From Candidatus Hydrogenedentota bacterium (lineage in GTDB: Bacteria > Hydrogenedentota > Hydrogenedentia > Hydrogenedentiales > CAITNO01): a DNA stretch of 9,236 nt. Below are positions 1 through 7,316 of this stretch, piece after piece (position 1 is the stretch's first letter; every line of letters starts with the position of its first letter). The notes beneath the pieces were generated by a model. The model did not search any database. It was given only the letters and a program-made list of their open reading frames with translations, and was not told the DNA's origin. A program made the translations under genes and the position numbers. Where the stretch lies: the NCBI GenBank assembly GCA_903922535.1, contig CAIXUF010000986.1, forward strand, positions 1 through 9,236, in the 5' to 3' direction.

Positions 1-249
1 GCGTACCAGGGGCACGCCGACGAGGCAATCGGCCTTTACGAACAGGCCGTCAAAACCAAGCCCGAGGCCGTGGGCGTACGGCTGGGCCTGGCCCGCCTGC
101 TTCTGGAGAACCACCGGGGCGCCGAGGCCGAAACGCAGCTTAAAAAGGCCCTCGAATTGGAACCCAACAACGCCGACGCACTGAAACTGATGAAAGGAAT
201 CGACGTGGACAAACCGGCTCCGTCCGCAGCGGACAATAGAGCGCAATGA
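1..249 (+). CDS. C-terminal end of a TPR protein, first (truncated) member of the TMTC-like array
   Basis: The reading frame is open from base 1 to a TGA at 247-249, giving the last 82 residues of a protein that starts outside the window. It covers the end of one tetratricopeptide repeat, one full repeat (ending ALELEPNNAD) and a short charged tail. The sequence closely matches the C-terminus of the next gene: KPEAVGVRLGLARL here against KPEAAGPRLSLARL there, and LEPNNADALKLMKGIDVD against TDPNNADARQLMKEIDAD. This makes it almost certainly the tail of another copy of the same membrane/TPR protein, although its membrane domain is not visible. Its stop codon overlaps the ATG of a small ORF (ATGA at 246-249) that runs exactly to the start of the next gene. 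Confidence 0.85.
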   Translation, partial: AYQGHADEAIGLYEQAVKTKPEAVGVRLGLARLLLENHRGAEAETQLKKALELEPNNADALKLMKGIDVDKPAPSAADNRAQ

Positions 250-326
250 GCAGAACTGATTCAAACCCGCAGCCCCGGTCATTCCGGCGCCCCCCGCTCT
301 TCCAAAGCCCGGGTTTCACGCCGTGA
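246..326 (+). CDS. Small ORF (26 codons) bridging two array genes, possible translational coupler
   Basis: ATG at 246-248 overlaps the preceding TGA (ATGA). The frame then runs without a stop to TGA 324-326, which overlaps the GTG start of the following gene (GTGA at 323-326). The peptide would be Arg- and Pro-rich and basic, ending LFQSPGFTP. No good Shine-Dalgarno sequence precedes its ATG or the following GTG, so re-initiation by ribosomes finishing the upstream frame would explain how the next gene is translated. The second junction of the array has an equivalent ORF with a related end (LFQRLRFTL). No known family is recognised. The spacer may not encode a functional peptide; the overlapping stop/start pairs are the firm observation, and coupling is inferred. 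Confidence 0.4.
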   Translation: MSRTDSNPQPRSFRRPPLFQSPGFTP

Positions 327-2560
327 AGCGCCGGAACGCGTTGATTTGCGCGGGCCTGGTGCTGTGCTGTGCGGCCATCTACGGCCAAACCCTGGCGCAC
401 GACTTCGTCAACTATGACGACTGCCTCTATGTGACGGACAACACCGAGGTGCAGGCCGGGCTAAGCTGGGCCAATGTGGTCTGGGCCTTTACCACCGACC
501 GCGCCATGTACACGCATCCGCTCACCTGGCTCAGCCACATGCTCGACTGCCAGATCTACGGGCTGCATGCATGGGGACACCATCTCACCAACCTGCTCTT
601 CCACACCCTAAGCTCGGTGCTGCTCTTCCTGGTGCTTGCCCAGGCGACCCGGCGCACATGGCCCAGCGCGCTCGTGGCCGCCCTGTTCGCAGTCCACCCG
701 CTTCACGTTGAGTCGGTGGCCTGGATCGCGGAACGCAAGGATGTGCTGAGCGCGCTCTTCTGGATCGCGGGACTCGGCGCCTACGCCTGGTACCGGCAAC
801 GCCCCAATTTCCGGCGCTATTTGGCTGTGGCGGTCCTGTTTGTGCTCGGCTTCATGTCCAAGCCCATGATGGTGACTTTTCCGTTTGTGCTGCTGCTGCT
901 GGACTGCTGGCCCCTCGGCCGGGTGGACCTTGCCGCCCCCTTCGGCGCAATGGGGCGGCGGCTGAAATGGTTGACCGTCGAGAAGTGCCCCCTGTTCCTG
1001 ATGACGGCGGCGATGTGTGTCCTTACGATGGCGATGCAAATGCGCGGCAACAATCTCGCCTTCGGGTCAAAGATCCCCTTTGCCGATCGGTGCGCCAATG
1101 CGGTGGTGGTCTATGCGCTTTACCTGGTAAAGACGGTGTGGCCTTCCGGACTGGCGGTCTATTATCCGCACCCAATCACACGCCCGGCGTGGCAGATCGC
1201 CGCGGCGGCCGTCACGCTCATCGCAATCACCTTTGTCTGCGTGCGGGAAATGCGCCGGCGGCCCTACCTCATTGTGGGTTGGCTCTGGTACCTGGGCACT
1301 CTGGTTCCGGTCATAGAAATCGTGCAGGCGGGCAGCTTTTCCCATGCGGACCGCTACACGTACATCCCCCTCATCGGCATCTTCATCATGGTCGCCTGGG
1401 TACTGAATGACTTGCTGGAGTCGGGACGCGTTGCCAAAACTATTGCGGTTTTCGCCCCGGCTTTGGCCGTTGCCGCGCTGACCCTTGCCGCCATTCACCA
1501 AGCAGGCTGTTGGAAGAACAGCGAAACGCTGTTCCGCCATGCGCTTGCGGTGACTGCGGACAACCCCGAATCGCGCAACAACCTGGGTGGTGCCCTGTAT
1601 GCCGAGAGGAGATACGAAGAGGCCAACAGCCAGTTCCAGCGCGCGCTTCAACTGGACCCCAACAACGGCACGGCGCTGAACAAGATGGGCATCGTCCTCT
1701 ATGAACAGGGCAGGTACGAGGAGGCCGTCTCCAAACACCGCGCAGCGCTGGCACTGAACCCAAACTTCGAGCTGGCCCGCATTCATCTCAGGCTTGCGCT
1801 GAAGCAACTGGGCAGGCTTGACGCGCCCACGGCGGAATACGCCGATCTGTCAAAGAAAGATCCCAAGTCGGTGGACGACTATTGCAGGCTGGGAACGCTT
1901 GCCATGACTTTGGGCGGCCACAAAGAGGCCTTTGACGCCTTTGCAGAAGCGCTGAAGCGGGAACCCGGCGGGAAGAAGGCAAATCTGGCCATAGCGGACG
2001 TTCTGGTGGAACAGCAGAAATACGACGACGCCCTGGCGTACTATGACAAGGCGTTGCAGGCCGATCCCCGCGACGCCCAGACGCTCTACAACATGGGGGT
2101 GATCCTGTCCGGCATGAAACGCCCCGACGAGGCCGCCGGGAAATACCGCGAGGCGCTGAAATGGAACCCCGACTTCGCCCAGGCGCACAACAATCTGGGA
2201 AGCCTGCTTGCCAAGGCGCAGCGTCTCGACGAGGCCGTGGAGCACTACCGCAAGGCCATCGCCCTTGATCCCAACTACGCCCAGGCACGGGTCAATCTGG
2301 CCGGCCTGCTCGCGTTTCAGGGACAGACGGACGAGGCCGTGAAGTTGTACGAAGAGGCCATAAGAATCAAGCCCGAGGCCGCGGGCCCGCGGCTGAGCCT
2401 GGCCCGCCTGCACATGGAAAACCACCGAAACACCGAGGCGGAAACTCAGTTGGGGAAATTGCTCGAAACTGACCCGAACAACGCCGACGCCCGACAGTTG
2501 ATGAAGGAAATCGACGCGGACAAATCATCCCCGCCCGCACCGGAGAAAAAAGCACAATGA
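323..2560 (+). CDS. TMTC-like GT-C glycosyltransferase with C-terminal TPR repeats, array copy 2
   Basis: 745 residues, GTG start. The start is chosen because it lies just before the hydrophobic first segment and aligns with the start of the next paralogue. The first 395 residues form a polytopic membrane domain with about eleven or twelve hydrophobic segments. Its motifs are YDD (D32-D33) in the loop after TM1, HPLTW (65-69), HPLHVESVAW (125-134), ERKD (137-140), SKPM (179-182) and ADRYTY (342-347). These match the layout of TMTC-type O-mannosyltransferases of the GT-C superfamily, where the acidic pair near TM1 is thought to be catalytic. Residues about 417-720 are nine 34-residue TPRs with the usual LGxxLxxxGxxxEAxxxYxxALxxxP pattern, which probably bind protein substrates or partners. 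A Lys/Pro-rich tail ends it. The expected substrate is a lipid-linked sugar and the acceptor is unknown. No Shine-Dalgarno is evident; the start overlaps the stop of the preceding small ORF. The family match is strong; the enzymatic activity is inferred. Confidence 0.85.
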   Translation: MKRRNALICAGLVLCCAAIYGQTLAHDFVNYDDCLYVTDNTEVQAGLSWANVVWAFTTDRAMYTHPLTWLSHMLDCQIYGLHAWGHHLTNLLFHTLSSVLLFLVLAQATRRTWPSALVAALFAVHPLHVESVAWIAERKDVLSALFWIAGLGAYAWYRQRPNFRRYLAVAVLFVLGFMSKPMMVTFPFVLLLLDCWPLGRVDLAAPFGAMGRRLKWLTVEKCPLFLMTAAMCVLTMAMQMRGNNLAFGSKIPFADRCANAVVVYALYLVKTVWPSGLAVYYPHPITRPAWQIAAAAVTLIAITFVCVREMRRRPYLIVGWLWYLGTLVPVIEIVQAGSFSHADRYTYIPLIGIFIMVAWVLNDLLESGRVAKTIAVFAPALAVAALTLAAIHQAGCWKNSETLFRHALAVTADNPESRNNLGGALYAERRYEEANSQFQRALQLDPNNGTALNKMGIVLYEQGRYEEAVSKHRAALALNPNFELARIHLRLALKQLGRLDAPTAEYADLSKKDPKSVDDYCRLGTLAMTLGGHKEAFDAFAEALKREPGGKKANLAIADVLVEQQKYDDALAYYDKALQADPRDAQTLYNMGVILSGMKRPDEAAGKYREALKWNPDFAQAHNNLGSLLAKAQRLDEAVEHYRKAIALDPNYAQARVNLAGLLAFQGQTDEAVKLYEEAIRIKPEAAGPRLSLARLHMENHRNTEAETQLGKLLETDPNNADARQLMKEIDADKSSPPAPEKKAQ

Positions 2561-2655
2561 ACAGCACACGGACCCGCAGGCACCACACGTTCGCACCCCC
2601 CGGGACCGGCTGCGGGGCGCGTCTGCTCTTCCAACGCCTGAGGTTCACACTGTGA
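2557..2655 (+). CDS. Small ORF (32 codons) bridging array copies 2 and 3, possible translational coupler
   Basis: ATG 2557-2559 overlaps the TGA of the upstream gene (ATGA). The frame runs open to TGA 2653-2655, which overlaps the GTG start of the downstream gene (GTGA). A GGAG at 2542-2545 lies 11 nt before this ATG, and a GAGG at 2640-2643 lies 8 nt before the next gene's GTG, so this junction has better ribosome sites than the first. The peptide would be basic and end LFQRLRFTL. It is 18 nt (six codons) longer than its counterpart at 246-326 and little similar in the first half, yet the frame and both overlaps are kept. No known family is recognised. It is either a small protein or a coupler, with moderate doubt that it is translated. 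Confidence 0.4.
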   Translation: MNSTRTRRHHTFAPPGTGCGARLLFQRLRFTL

Positions 2656-4883
2656 AACACCGGCACGCATTAATCTGCGCAGGCCTGGTCCTGTGCTGTG
2701 TCGCCATATACGGACAAACCCTGACGCATGATTTTGTCAATTACGACGACGGTCTGTACGTGACGGACAACCCCCACGTGCTGGCCGGGCTGAGCTGGGC
2801 CAATGTCGGCTGGGCCTTCACCACGGAACGTGCCATGTACGTTCATCCGCTCACCTGGATGAGCCACATGCTGGACTGCGATATCTACGGACTGCGCCCC
2901 TGGGGGCATCACCTCACCAGCTTGATCTTTCATGCGCTGAGTTCAGTTCTGCTCTTCCTGGTCCTTGCCCGCATGACCGGACGCACCTGGCCCGCCGCGC
3001 TGGCCTCGGCCCTGTTCGCCGTTCACCCGCTCCACGTCGAGTCGGTGGCGTGGGTGGCGGAGCGCAAGGACGTTCTGAGCATGCTCTTCTGGACTGCGGG
3101 CATCGGCGCCTATGCCTGGCACCGAAGCCGCCCCAGTCTCAGGCGCTACCTGGCCACCGCCGTCCTGTTCCTGCTCGGATTCATGTCCAAGCCCATGGTG
3201 GTGACCTTTCCCTGCGTGCTGCTGCTGCTGGATTACTGGCCCCTCGGCCAGGTGGACCTTGCGGCTCCGGGCGGCGTGATGGCGAAGAGAATGGCGCGGC
3301 TGGCGGTGGAGAAAATCCCGCTGTTCCTGTTGACCGCGGCGATGTGCGCCGTGACTATGATCATGCAAATGCGCGGCAAGAACCTGGCCTTCGGGGCGAA
3401 GGTGCCCTTTGCCGGACGCTGCGCCAATGCAGTGGTGGTCTACGTGCTTTACCTGGTGAAGACAGTGTGGCCTTCAGGGCTGGCCGTGTACTATCCCCAT
3501 CCGCTGGCGCGGCCCGCATGGCAGGTCGCCGCGGCGGCCGTGGTGCTCGTCGCCGTCACCCTCCTTTGCTTGCGGCAAATGCGGCGGCGTCCCTACCTCA
3601 TCGTGGGCTGGCTCTGGTACCTGGGCACGCTGGTGCCCGTCATCGAATTGGTTCAGGCCGGTTCCTTCTCCCATGCGGACCGCTACACATACATCCCGCT
3701 CATCGGCATATTCATCATGGCGGCATGGGGACTGGACGAGCTTCGGCAGTCCCGGCGCGTTCCCGGGGCGGTCATGGCCTGCGCGGTGACCGCGATGCTT
3801 GCCGGATACGTGCTGGCCGCGGCCAACCAGACAGCCTGCTGGAAGAGCAGTGAAACCCTGTTTCGACACGCGCTGGACGTGACCGCGGACAGCGCGCTGG
3901 CCCGCAACAACCTGGGGGTGGCCCTGTACGGCCGCGGAAACCAGGAGGCAGCGGCAGAACAATACAACCGCGCGCTGTTGATCGACCCGGCCTACACGCG
4001 ATCCATCGACAATCTTGGCGTGATGCTGTTTGACGGGCGCAAATATGAAGAGGCCATGCAGAAGCACATGGAGGTCCTCGCCATCGACCCGCGCTTCATG
4101 CCCGCCCACCTGAACCTGGCATCGTCGCTCCTAAAGCTGGCCCGGTATGACGAGGCCAGGGCCCACTACGAAAAAGCGCTCGAGATTGATCCCGAATCGG
4201 AACACGCCCTGTGCGGCTTGGGGGAGTACTGGCTGGCCCTTGGAAACCCCGGCAAGGCGCTGGACTCCTTTGAAACGGTTCTCAAGACCAACCCCAGGAG
4301 CCGGGAGGGAAACATGGCGCTGGTGGAAATGCTCGCAGCTTTGGGAAAAGCCGACGACGCTTCCGAATACTACGCCAAAGTGCTCCGCAACAACCCCTAC
4401 GACGCACAGGCCTCCTACAACCTGGGAACGGTGCTGGCGGGAATGGGCAAGACCGGCGAAGCCGAGTCCCGATACCGGGAAGCGCTGCGGTGGAAACCCG
4501 ATTTCCCGCAGGCGCACAACAATCTTGCCGGCATCCTGGCCAAGACCGGGAGGTTTGACGAGGCGGTGGACCATTACCGCAGGGCCATGGCGGCGGACTC
4601 CCGTTTTGCCGACGCGCACAACAACCTCGCGAGCCTGCTGGCAACCCGGGGAAACACGGCGGAAGCCCTGTCGCAATACCAGCAGGCATTGGAAAATGAT
4701 CCGGCGTACATCAATGCGCGGCTCAATCTGGCCAATCTGCTCCTGCAGACGGGACAACCCGAAACGGCACTCCCCCATCTTCGGAAAGTCCTTGAAATCG
4801 ATCCAGAAAACAAATCCGCCCGCGAAATGATCGCCGAAGCGGAATCGTCCCACGCTCCCTCCCCGGCCGCGCCCCATCCCTGA
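2652..4883 (+). CDS. TMTC-like GT-C glycosyltransferase with C-terminal TPR repeats, array copy 3
   Basis: 743 residues, GTG start aligned with copy 2; a GAGG 8 nt upstream supports it. The membrane domain (about residues 1-395) is collinear with copy 2 without gaps: YDD at D32-D33, HPLTW 65-69, HPLHVESVAW 125-134, ERKD 137-140, SKPM 179-182, ADRYTY 342-347. In the first 60 residues 50 are identical to copy 2. The TPR half is much more divergent, with about nine repeats from residue 418 on, such as LGVALYGRGNQEAAAEQY and LASLLATRGNTAEALSQY. Its last repeat (LNLANLLLQTGQPETALPHL) resembles that of copy 4 more than that of copy 2. A short Pro/Ala/Ser tail follows. Its likely role is that of copy 2: a membrane glycosyltransferase whose TPRs select the target. 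The downstream palindrome suggests the transcript may end here. Confidence 0.85.
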   Translation: MKHRHALICAGLVLCCVAIYGQTLTHDFVNYDDGLYVTDNPHVLAGLSWANVGWAFTTERAMYVHPLTWMSHMLDCDIYGLRPWGHHLTSLIFHALSSVLLFLVLARMTGRTWPAALASALFAVHPLHVESVAWVAERKDVLSMLFWTAGIGAYAWHRSRPSLRRYLATAVLFLLGFMSKPMVVTFPCVLLLLDYWPLGQVDLAAPGGVMAKRMARLAVEKIPLFLLTAAMCAVTMIMQMRGKNLAFGAKVPFAGRCANAVVVYVLYLVKTVWPSGLAVYYPHPLARPAWQVAAAAVVLVAVTLLCLRQMRRRPYLIVGWLWYLGTLVPVIELVQAGSFSHADRYTYIPLIGIFIMAAWGLDELRQSRRVPGAVMACAVTAMLAGYVLAAANQTACWKSSETLFRHALDVTADSALARNNLGVALYGRGNQEAAAEQYNRALLIDPAYTRSIDNLGVMLFDGRKYEEAMQKHMEVLAIDPRFMPAHLNLASSLLKLARYDEARAHYEKALEIDPESEHALCGLGEYWLALGNPGKALDSFETVLKTNPRSREGNMALVEMLAALGKADDASEYYAKVLRNNPYDAQASYNLGTVLAGMGKTGEAESRYREALRWKPDFPQAHNNLAGILAKTGRFDEAVDHYRRAMAADSRFADAHNNLASLLATRGNTAEALSQYQQALENDPAYINARLNLANLLLQTGQPETALPHLRKVLEIDPENKSAREMIAEAESSHAPSPAAPHP

Positions 4884-4886
4884 TCC

Positions 4887-4914
4887 CGGGCAAGCCCGGC
4901 GCCGGGCTTGCCCG
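4887..4914. terminator. Perfect 28-nt palindrome, probable transcript-end hairpin after array copy 3
   Basis: Two 14-nt arms, 4887-4900 (begins CGGGCAAGCC) and 4901-4914 (ends GGCTTGCCCG), are exact reverse complements with no spacer. Transcribed, this gives a very GC-rich stem starting four bases after the stop codon of copy 3. No T-run follows, so it is not a textbook intrinsic terminator; it could be a factor-dependent terminator or a 3'-end stabiliser. An alternative stem, CTTGC 4907-4911 with GCAAG 4926-4930, would compete with it. It separates the coupled part of the array from copy 4. Confidence 0.5.
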
Positions 4915-4956
4915 CCCTGCGGCCCGCAAGGAATGCGCCCGAAAACGCCTTCCGCT

Positions 4957-4975
4957 GCACGTCCCCGCACGTCCC
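4957..4975 (+). repeat. Short direct repeat GCACGTCCC x2 with 10-bp period
   Basis: GCACGTCCC occurs at 4957-4965 and again at 4967-4975, a period of 10 bp, about one DNA helical turn. It ends one base before the possible -35 box of copy 4, where an activator site would sit. It may also be chance in GC-rich DNA; no regulator can be named. Confidence 0.35.
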
Positions 4976-4976
4976 G

Positions 4977-5006
4977 TTGAAGGGCCGAACCCCCGTATTC
5001 TATCCT
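4977..5006 (+). promoter_or_regulatory. Possible sigma-70 type promoter of array copy 4
   Basis: TTGAAG (4977-4982) and TATCCT (5001-5006) are 18 bp apart and resemble -35 and -10 boxes. Transcription would start around 5013-5014, that is at or next to the ATG of copy 4. The message would then be leaderless, which agrees with the absence of any Shine-Dalgarno before that ATG. The match is modest and an alternative TATTCT at 4996 overlaps. Confidence 0.3.
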
Positions 5007-5013
5007 ATGGGTT

Positions 5014-6849
5014 ATGAGGCTGGGCATTGCAAACCTAAGATGTGTTGCGATCTGTGCGGGATTGGCGGCGTGCTGCGCCACTATCTACGGTCAAACCCTG
5101 TCGCACGGATTCAGTTCCTACGACGACGGGCTGTATGTCTTTGAGAACGCCCATGTGCAGGCCGGGTTGCACTGGAACGGCGTGCGTTGGGCCTTCACCA
5201 CCCCGATGGCCAATTATATGCATCCGCTCACCTGGATGAGCCACATGCTTGACTGCCAACTCTTCGGATTGCAGCCCTGGGGACACCACCTGACGAACCT
5301 TGTCATTCATGCGCTCAACGCCGTACTGCTCTTCCTGGTGCTCACGCGCATGACCGGGCGCCGGTGGCCGAGTGCGCTGGTGGCGGTGCTGTTTGCCGTG
5401 CATCCCCTGAACGTCGAATCCGTGGCCTGGATCGCCGAAAGAAAAGGCGTGCTCGTCATGATGTTCTGGACCGCCGCCCTGGGCGGCTATGCCTGGTACG
5501 GGCGACGCCCCAACCCCGCACGGTATCTGGCAGTGGCGGTGTTGTTCCTCCTGGGATTGCTGTCCAAGCCCATGGCGGTGACGCTGCCCTTTGTCCTGCT
5601 GCTGCTGGACTACTGGCCGCTGGATCGAATCGACCGGTCCACTCCGCCCCGCGTCATGGCCCGGGCGACCCTCCGGCTGGCCGCGGAAAAGATTCCGCTC
5701 TTCCTGCTGACGGCACTCTTCTGCGTGACCACTTTCGTCATGCAGTCGCGCGGCAACAATCTCGCCTTCGGCGAGAAGATTTCCTTCACCGCGCGCTGCG
5801 CCAACGCCCTGGTTGTGTACGTGATCTATCTGCTGAAAACCCTGTGCCCGTGGGGGCTGGCCGTGTACTACCCGCACCCACTCGCGCGCCCCGCATGGCA
5901 GGTGGCCGGCGCCGCGGCAATATTGGCCGCAATCACCCTGTTGTGCCTTCGCCAGGCCCGGCGCCGCCCGTACCTCATCATCGGATGGTTCTGGTATCTT
6001 GGAACGCTGGTGCCCGTTATTGAACTGGTGCAGATCGGCTCCTTTTCCCACGCGGACCGGTATGCCTACATCCCCCTCGTTGGCATCTTCGTCATGGTTG
6101 CATGGGGCTTGGACGAACTGGGAAGCAGGGGGCCGGCGCGCGCAGGGGTGGTGACGGCGGCGGCGGCGCTTGCCGTGGCCGCGCTCGGCCTGATCGCCTT
6201 CCGGCAGACAGCCTATTGGAAAGACGACCTGACGCTGTTCAGCCATGATCTTGCCGTTGCAGGGGACAATGCCGTCGCACACGACAACATCGGCGCGGCG
6301 CTTGTGGATCGGGGAAAGCCCAAAGAGGCGGCGGACCAGTTCAACATGGCATTGAAGGCCAATCCCCAGGACGCGGAGGCACTCTACAATTTGGGCGTGA
6401 TCTTGGAGTCTCTCAACCGCCCCGCCGAGGCGGAATCCCGGTATCGTCAGGCGCTGCAAAGGAAACCGGCACACCCCAAAGCCCACAACAATCTGGGGAG
6501 CCTTCTGGTTCAGTCCCGCAGCTTCGACGAGGCCATGGCCCACTTCCGCGCCGCCGTCGAAATGGCCCCCGATCTGGTGGATGCGCACAACAACATGGGA
6601 AATTTGCTGGCCGTCCAGGGGAAACTGAATGAGGCAATCAGGGAATATGGCAGAGCGCTTGAACTCGATCCCGGCCAGATCAGTGTCCGCCTCAATTTGG
6701 CGAACCCACTGATCCGGCTGGGGCGGCCCGATGAGGCCCTTCACCACTTAGAGAAGGTGCTTCAGCTTGAGCCCGGAAACAAGATTGCCGAACAGATGAC
6801 CACACAAACAAGCAAGGCCGTAGCGCACTCGCAAACATCAAAACCATAG
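5014..6849 (+). CDS. TMTC-like GT-C glycosyltransferase with shortened TPR region, array copy 4
   Basis: 611 residues, ATG start. The N-terminus is five residues longer than in copies 2 and 3, and no ribosome-binding site is seen. The membrane domain is collinear with the paralogues: YDD at D37-D38, HPLTW 70-74, HPLNVESVAW 130-139, SKPM 184-187, ADRYAY 347-352. Two motif positions differ: His to Asn in HPLNVE, and Asp to Gly in ERKG (142-145, ERKD in the other copies). The TPR region holds about five or six repeats. Compared with copy 3 exactly four 34-residue repeats are missing after the first one, and the flanking repeats are intact. The tail (KAVAHSQTSKP) is unlike the others. The gene is probably its own transcription unit after the palindrome at 4887, and it converges on the pilin-like gene ending at 6879, only 29 bp away. 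The fold is likely conserved; activity is less certain because of the motif change. Confidence 0.85.
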   Translation: MRLGIANLRCVAICAGLAACCATIYGQTLSHGFSSYDDGLYVFENAHVQAGLHWNGVRWAFTTPMANYMHPLTWMSHMLDCQLFGLQPWGHHLTNLVIHALNAVLLFLVLTRMTGRRWPSALVAVLFAVHPLNVESVAWIAERKGVLVMMFWTAALGGYAWYGRRPNPARYLAVAVLFLLGLLSKPMAVTLPFVLLLLDYWPLDRIDRSTPPRVMARATLRLAAEKIPLFLLTALFCVTTFVMQSRGNNLAFGEKISFTARCANALVVYVIYLLKTLCPWGLAVYYPHPLARPAWQVAGAAAILAAITLLCLRQARRRPYLIIGWFWYLGTLVPVIELVQIGSFSHADRYAYIPLVGIFVMVAWGLDELGSRGPARAGVVTAAAALAVAALGLIAFRQTAYWKDDLTLFSHDLAVAGDNAVAHDNIGAALVDRGKPKEAADQFNMALKANPQDAEALYNLGVILESLNRPAEAESRYRQALQRKPAHPKAHNNLGSLLVQSRSFDEAMAHFRAAVEMAPDLVDAHNNMGNLLAVQGKLNEAIREYGRALELDPGQISVRLNLANPLIRLGRPDEALHHLEKVLQLEPGNKIAEQMTTQTSKAVAHSQTSKP

Positions 6850-6878
6850 CGCCATAACCGGCCAAACCGGCCCGGCGG

Positions 6879-7316
6879 CTATTGCTGGCCGATGGGCGTT
6901 CCGCCGACGGTGGTGGCCCCGTTTACGCCGCCACGAATCACACCGGAGTCATCCACGAAAAATCCGCGCGAACCGGTTGTGCCCTGGCCTATCGGCGCGG
7001 CCCCGGCGGCAAAAGAATAACCGGAACTGTTCAGCGTGATCTCGGCAAAAGTATAGCCATTCTTCGCGCCGGGCCATGTGCCGTCAAGAAACGGCGGGGT
7101 GCTGCCCGTGGTGAGAGAGGCATAGTTTCCATACATGCCCTTGACCGAGTTGTAGGCATTCTCGGAGCCCAACACGGTCCGCAGGTTTCCAATCGCGGCC
7201 GACTCGTTCGCCTGAACGCGCGAACGCACCAAGTTTGGAATGGCGATGGAGGCGATGATCGCGATAATGGCCACCACGATCATCAGTTCGATCAAAGTAA
7301 ACCCTCGGTTCTTCAT
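6879..7316 (-). CDS. Type IV pilin-like protein with class III signal (GspG/major-pilin type), pilin 1
   Basis: 145 residues. The ATG at 7316 is preferred over an upstream in-frame start because it puts the prepilin signal MKNRG|FTLIE at the N-terminus. A Shine-Dalgarno AAGGGAG (7325-7331, - strand) lies 8 nt before it. Prepilin peptidase would cut after Gly5. Glu5 and Pro22 of the mature protein, both characteristic of pilins, are present, followed by a hydrophobic helix (LMIVVAIIAIIASIAI). The core (NESAAIGNLRTVLGSENAYN, then PPFLDGTWPGAKNGYTF) and the GSRGFFVDDSGVI end segment are typical of short pilin/pseudopilin proteins in several phyla. There is no cysteine pair, and the C-terminal half is rich in Gly, Ser and Thr. 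It would be assembled in the inner membrane into a pilus or pseudopilus. Expression probably starts from the sigma-54 promoter at 7408-7423. No clear terminator is seen in the 29 bp before the convergent gene. Confidence 0.88.
   Translation of the reverse strand: MKNRGFTLIELMIVVAIIAIIASIAIPNLVRSRVQANESAAIGNLRTVLGSENAYNSVKGMYGNYASLTTGSTPPFLDGTWPGAKNGYTFAEITLNSSGYSFAAGAAPIGQGTTGSRGFFVDDSGVIRGGVNGATTVGGTPIGQQ

Larger units (their letters stand above)
1..6849 (+). repeat. Tandem gene array of four TMTC-like/TPR paralogues
   Basis: Three complete genes and the tail of a fourth lie head to tail with no other gene between them. The junctions after copies 1 and 2 are also related: both contain CTCTTCCAA, a TTCAC and a GTG start. 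This shows that the duplicated unit included the spacer. Copy 4 has a different upstream region and a longer N-terminus, so it split off earlier or was rearranged. Confidence 0.85.

Noticed and set aside
5035..6747. Long open frame (570 codons) on the - strand opposite array copy 4
   Set aside because: It is a mirror of GC-rich codon usage opposite a clearly conserved gene. Its translation is rich in Gly, His, Gln and Arg and shows no family features. The same happens opposite copies 2 and 3 (for example 1067-1807 and 4131-5081).
6850..6878. Terminator between the convergent copy 4 and pilin 1 genes
   Set aside because: Only short GGCC/CCGG pairings occur in the 29-bp gap and there is no T-run on either strand.
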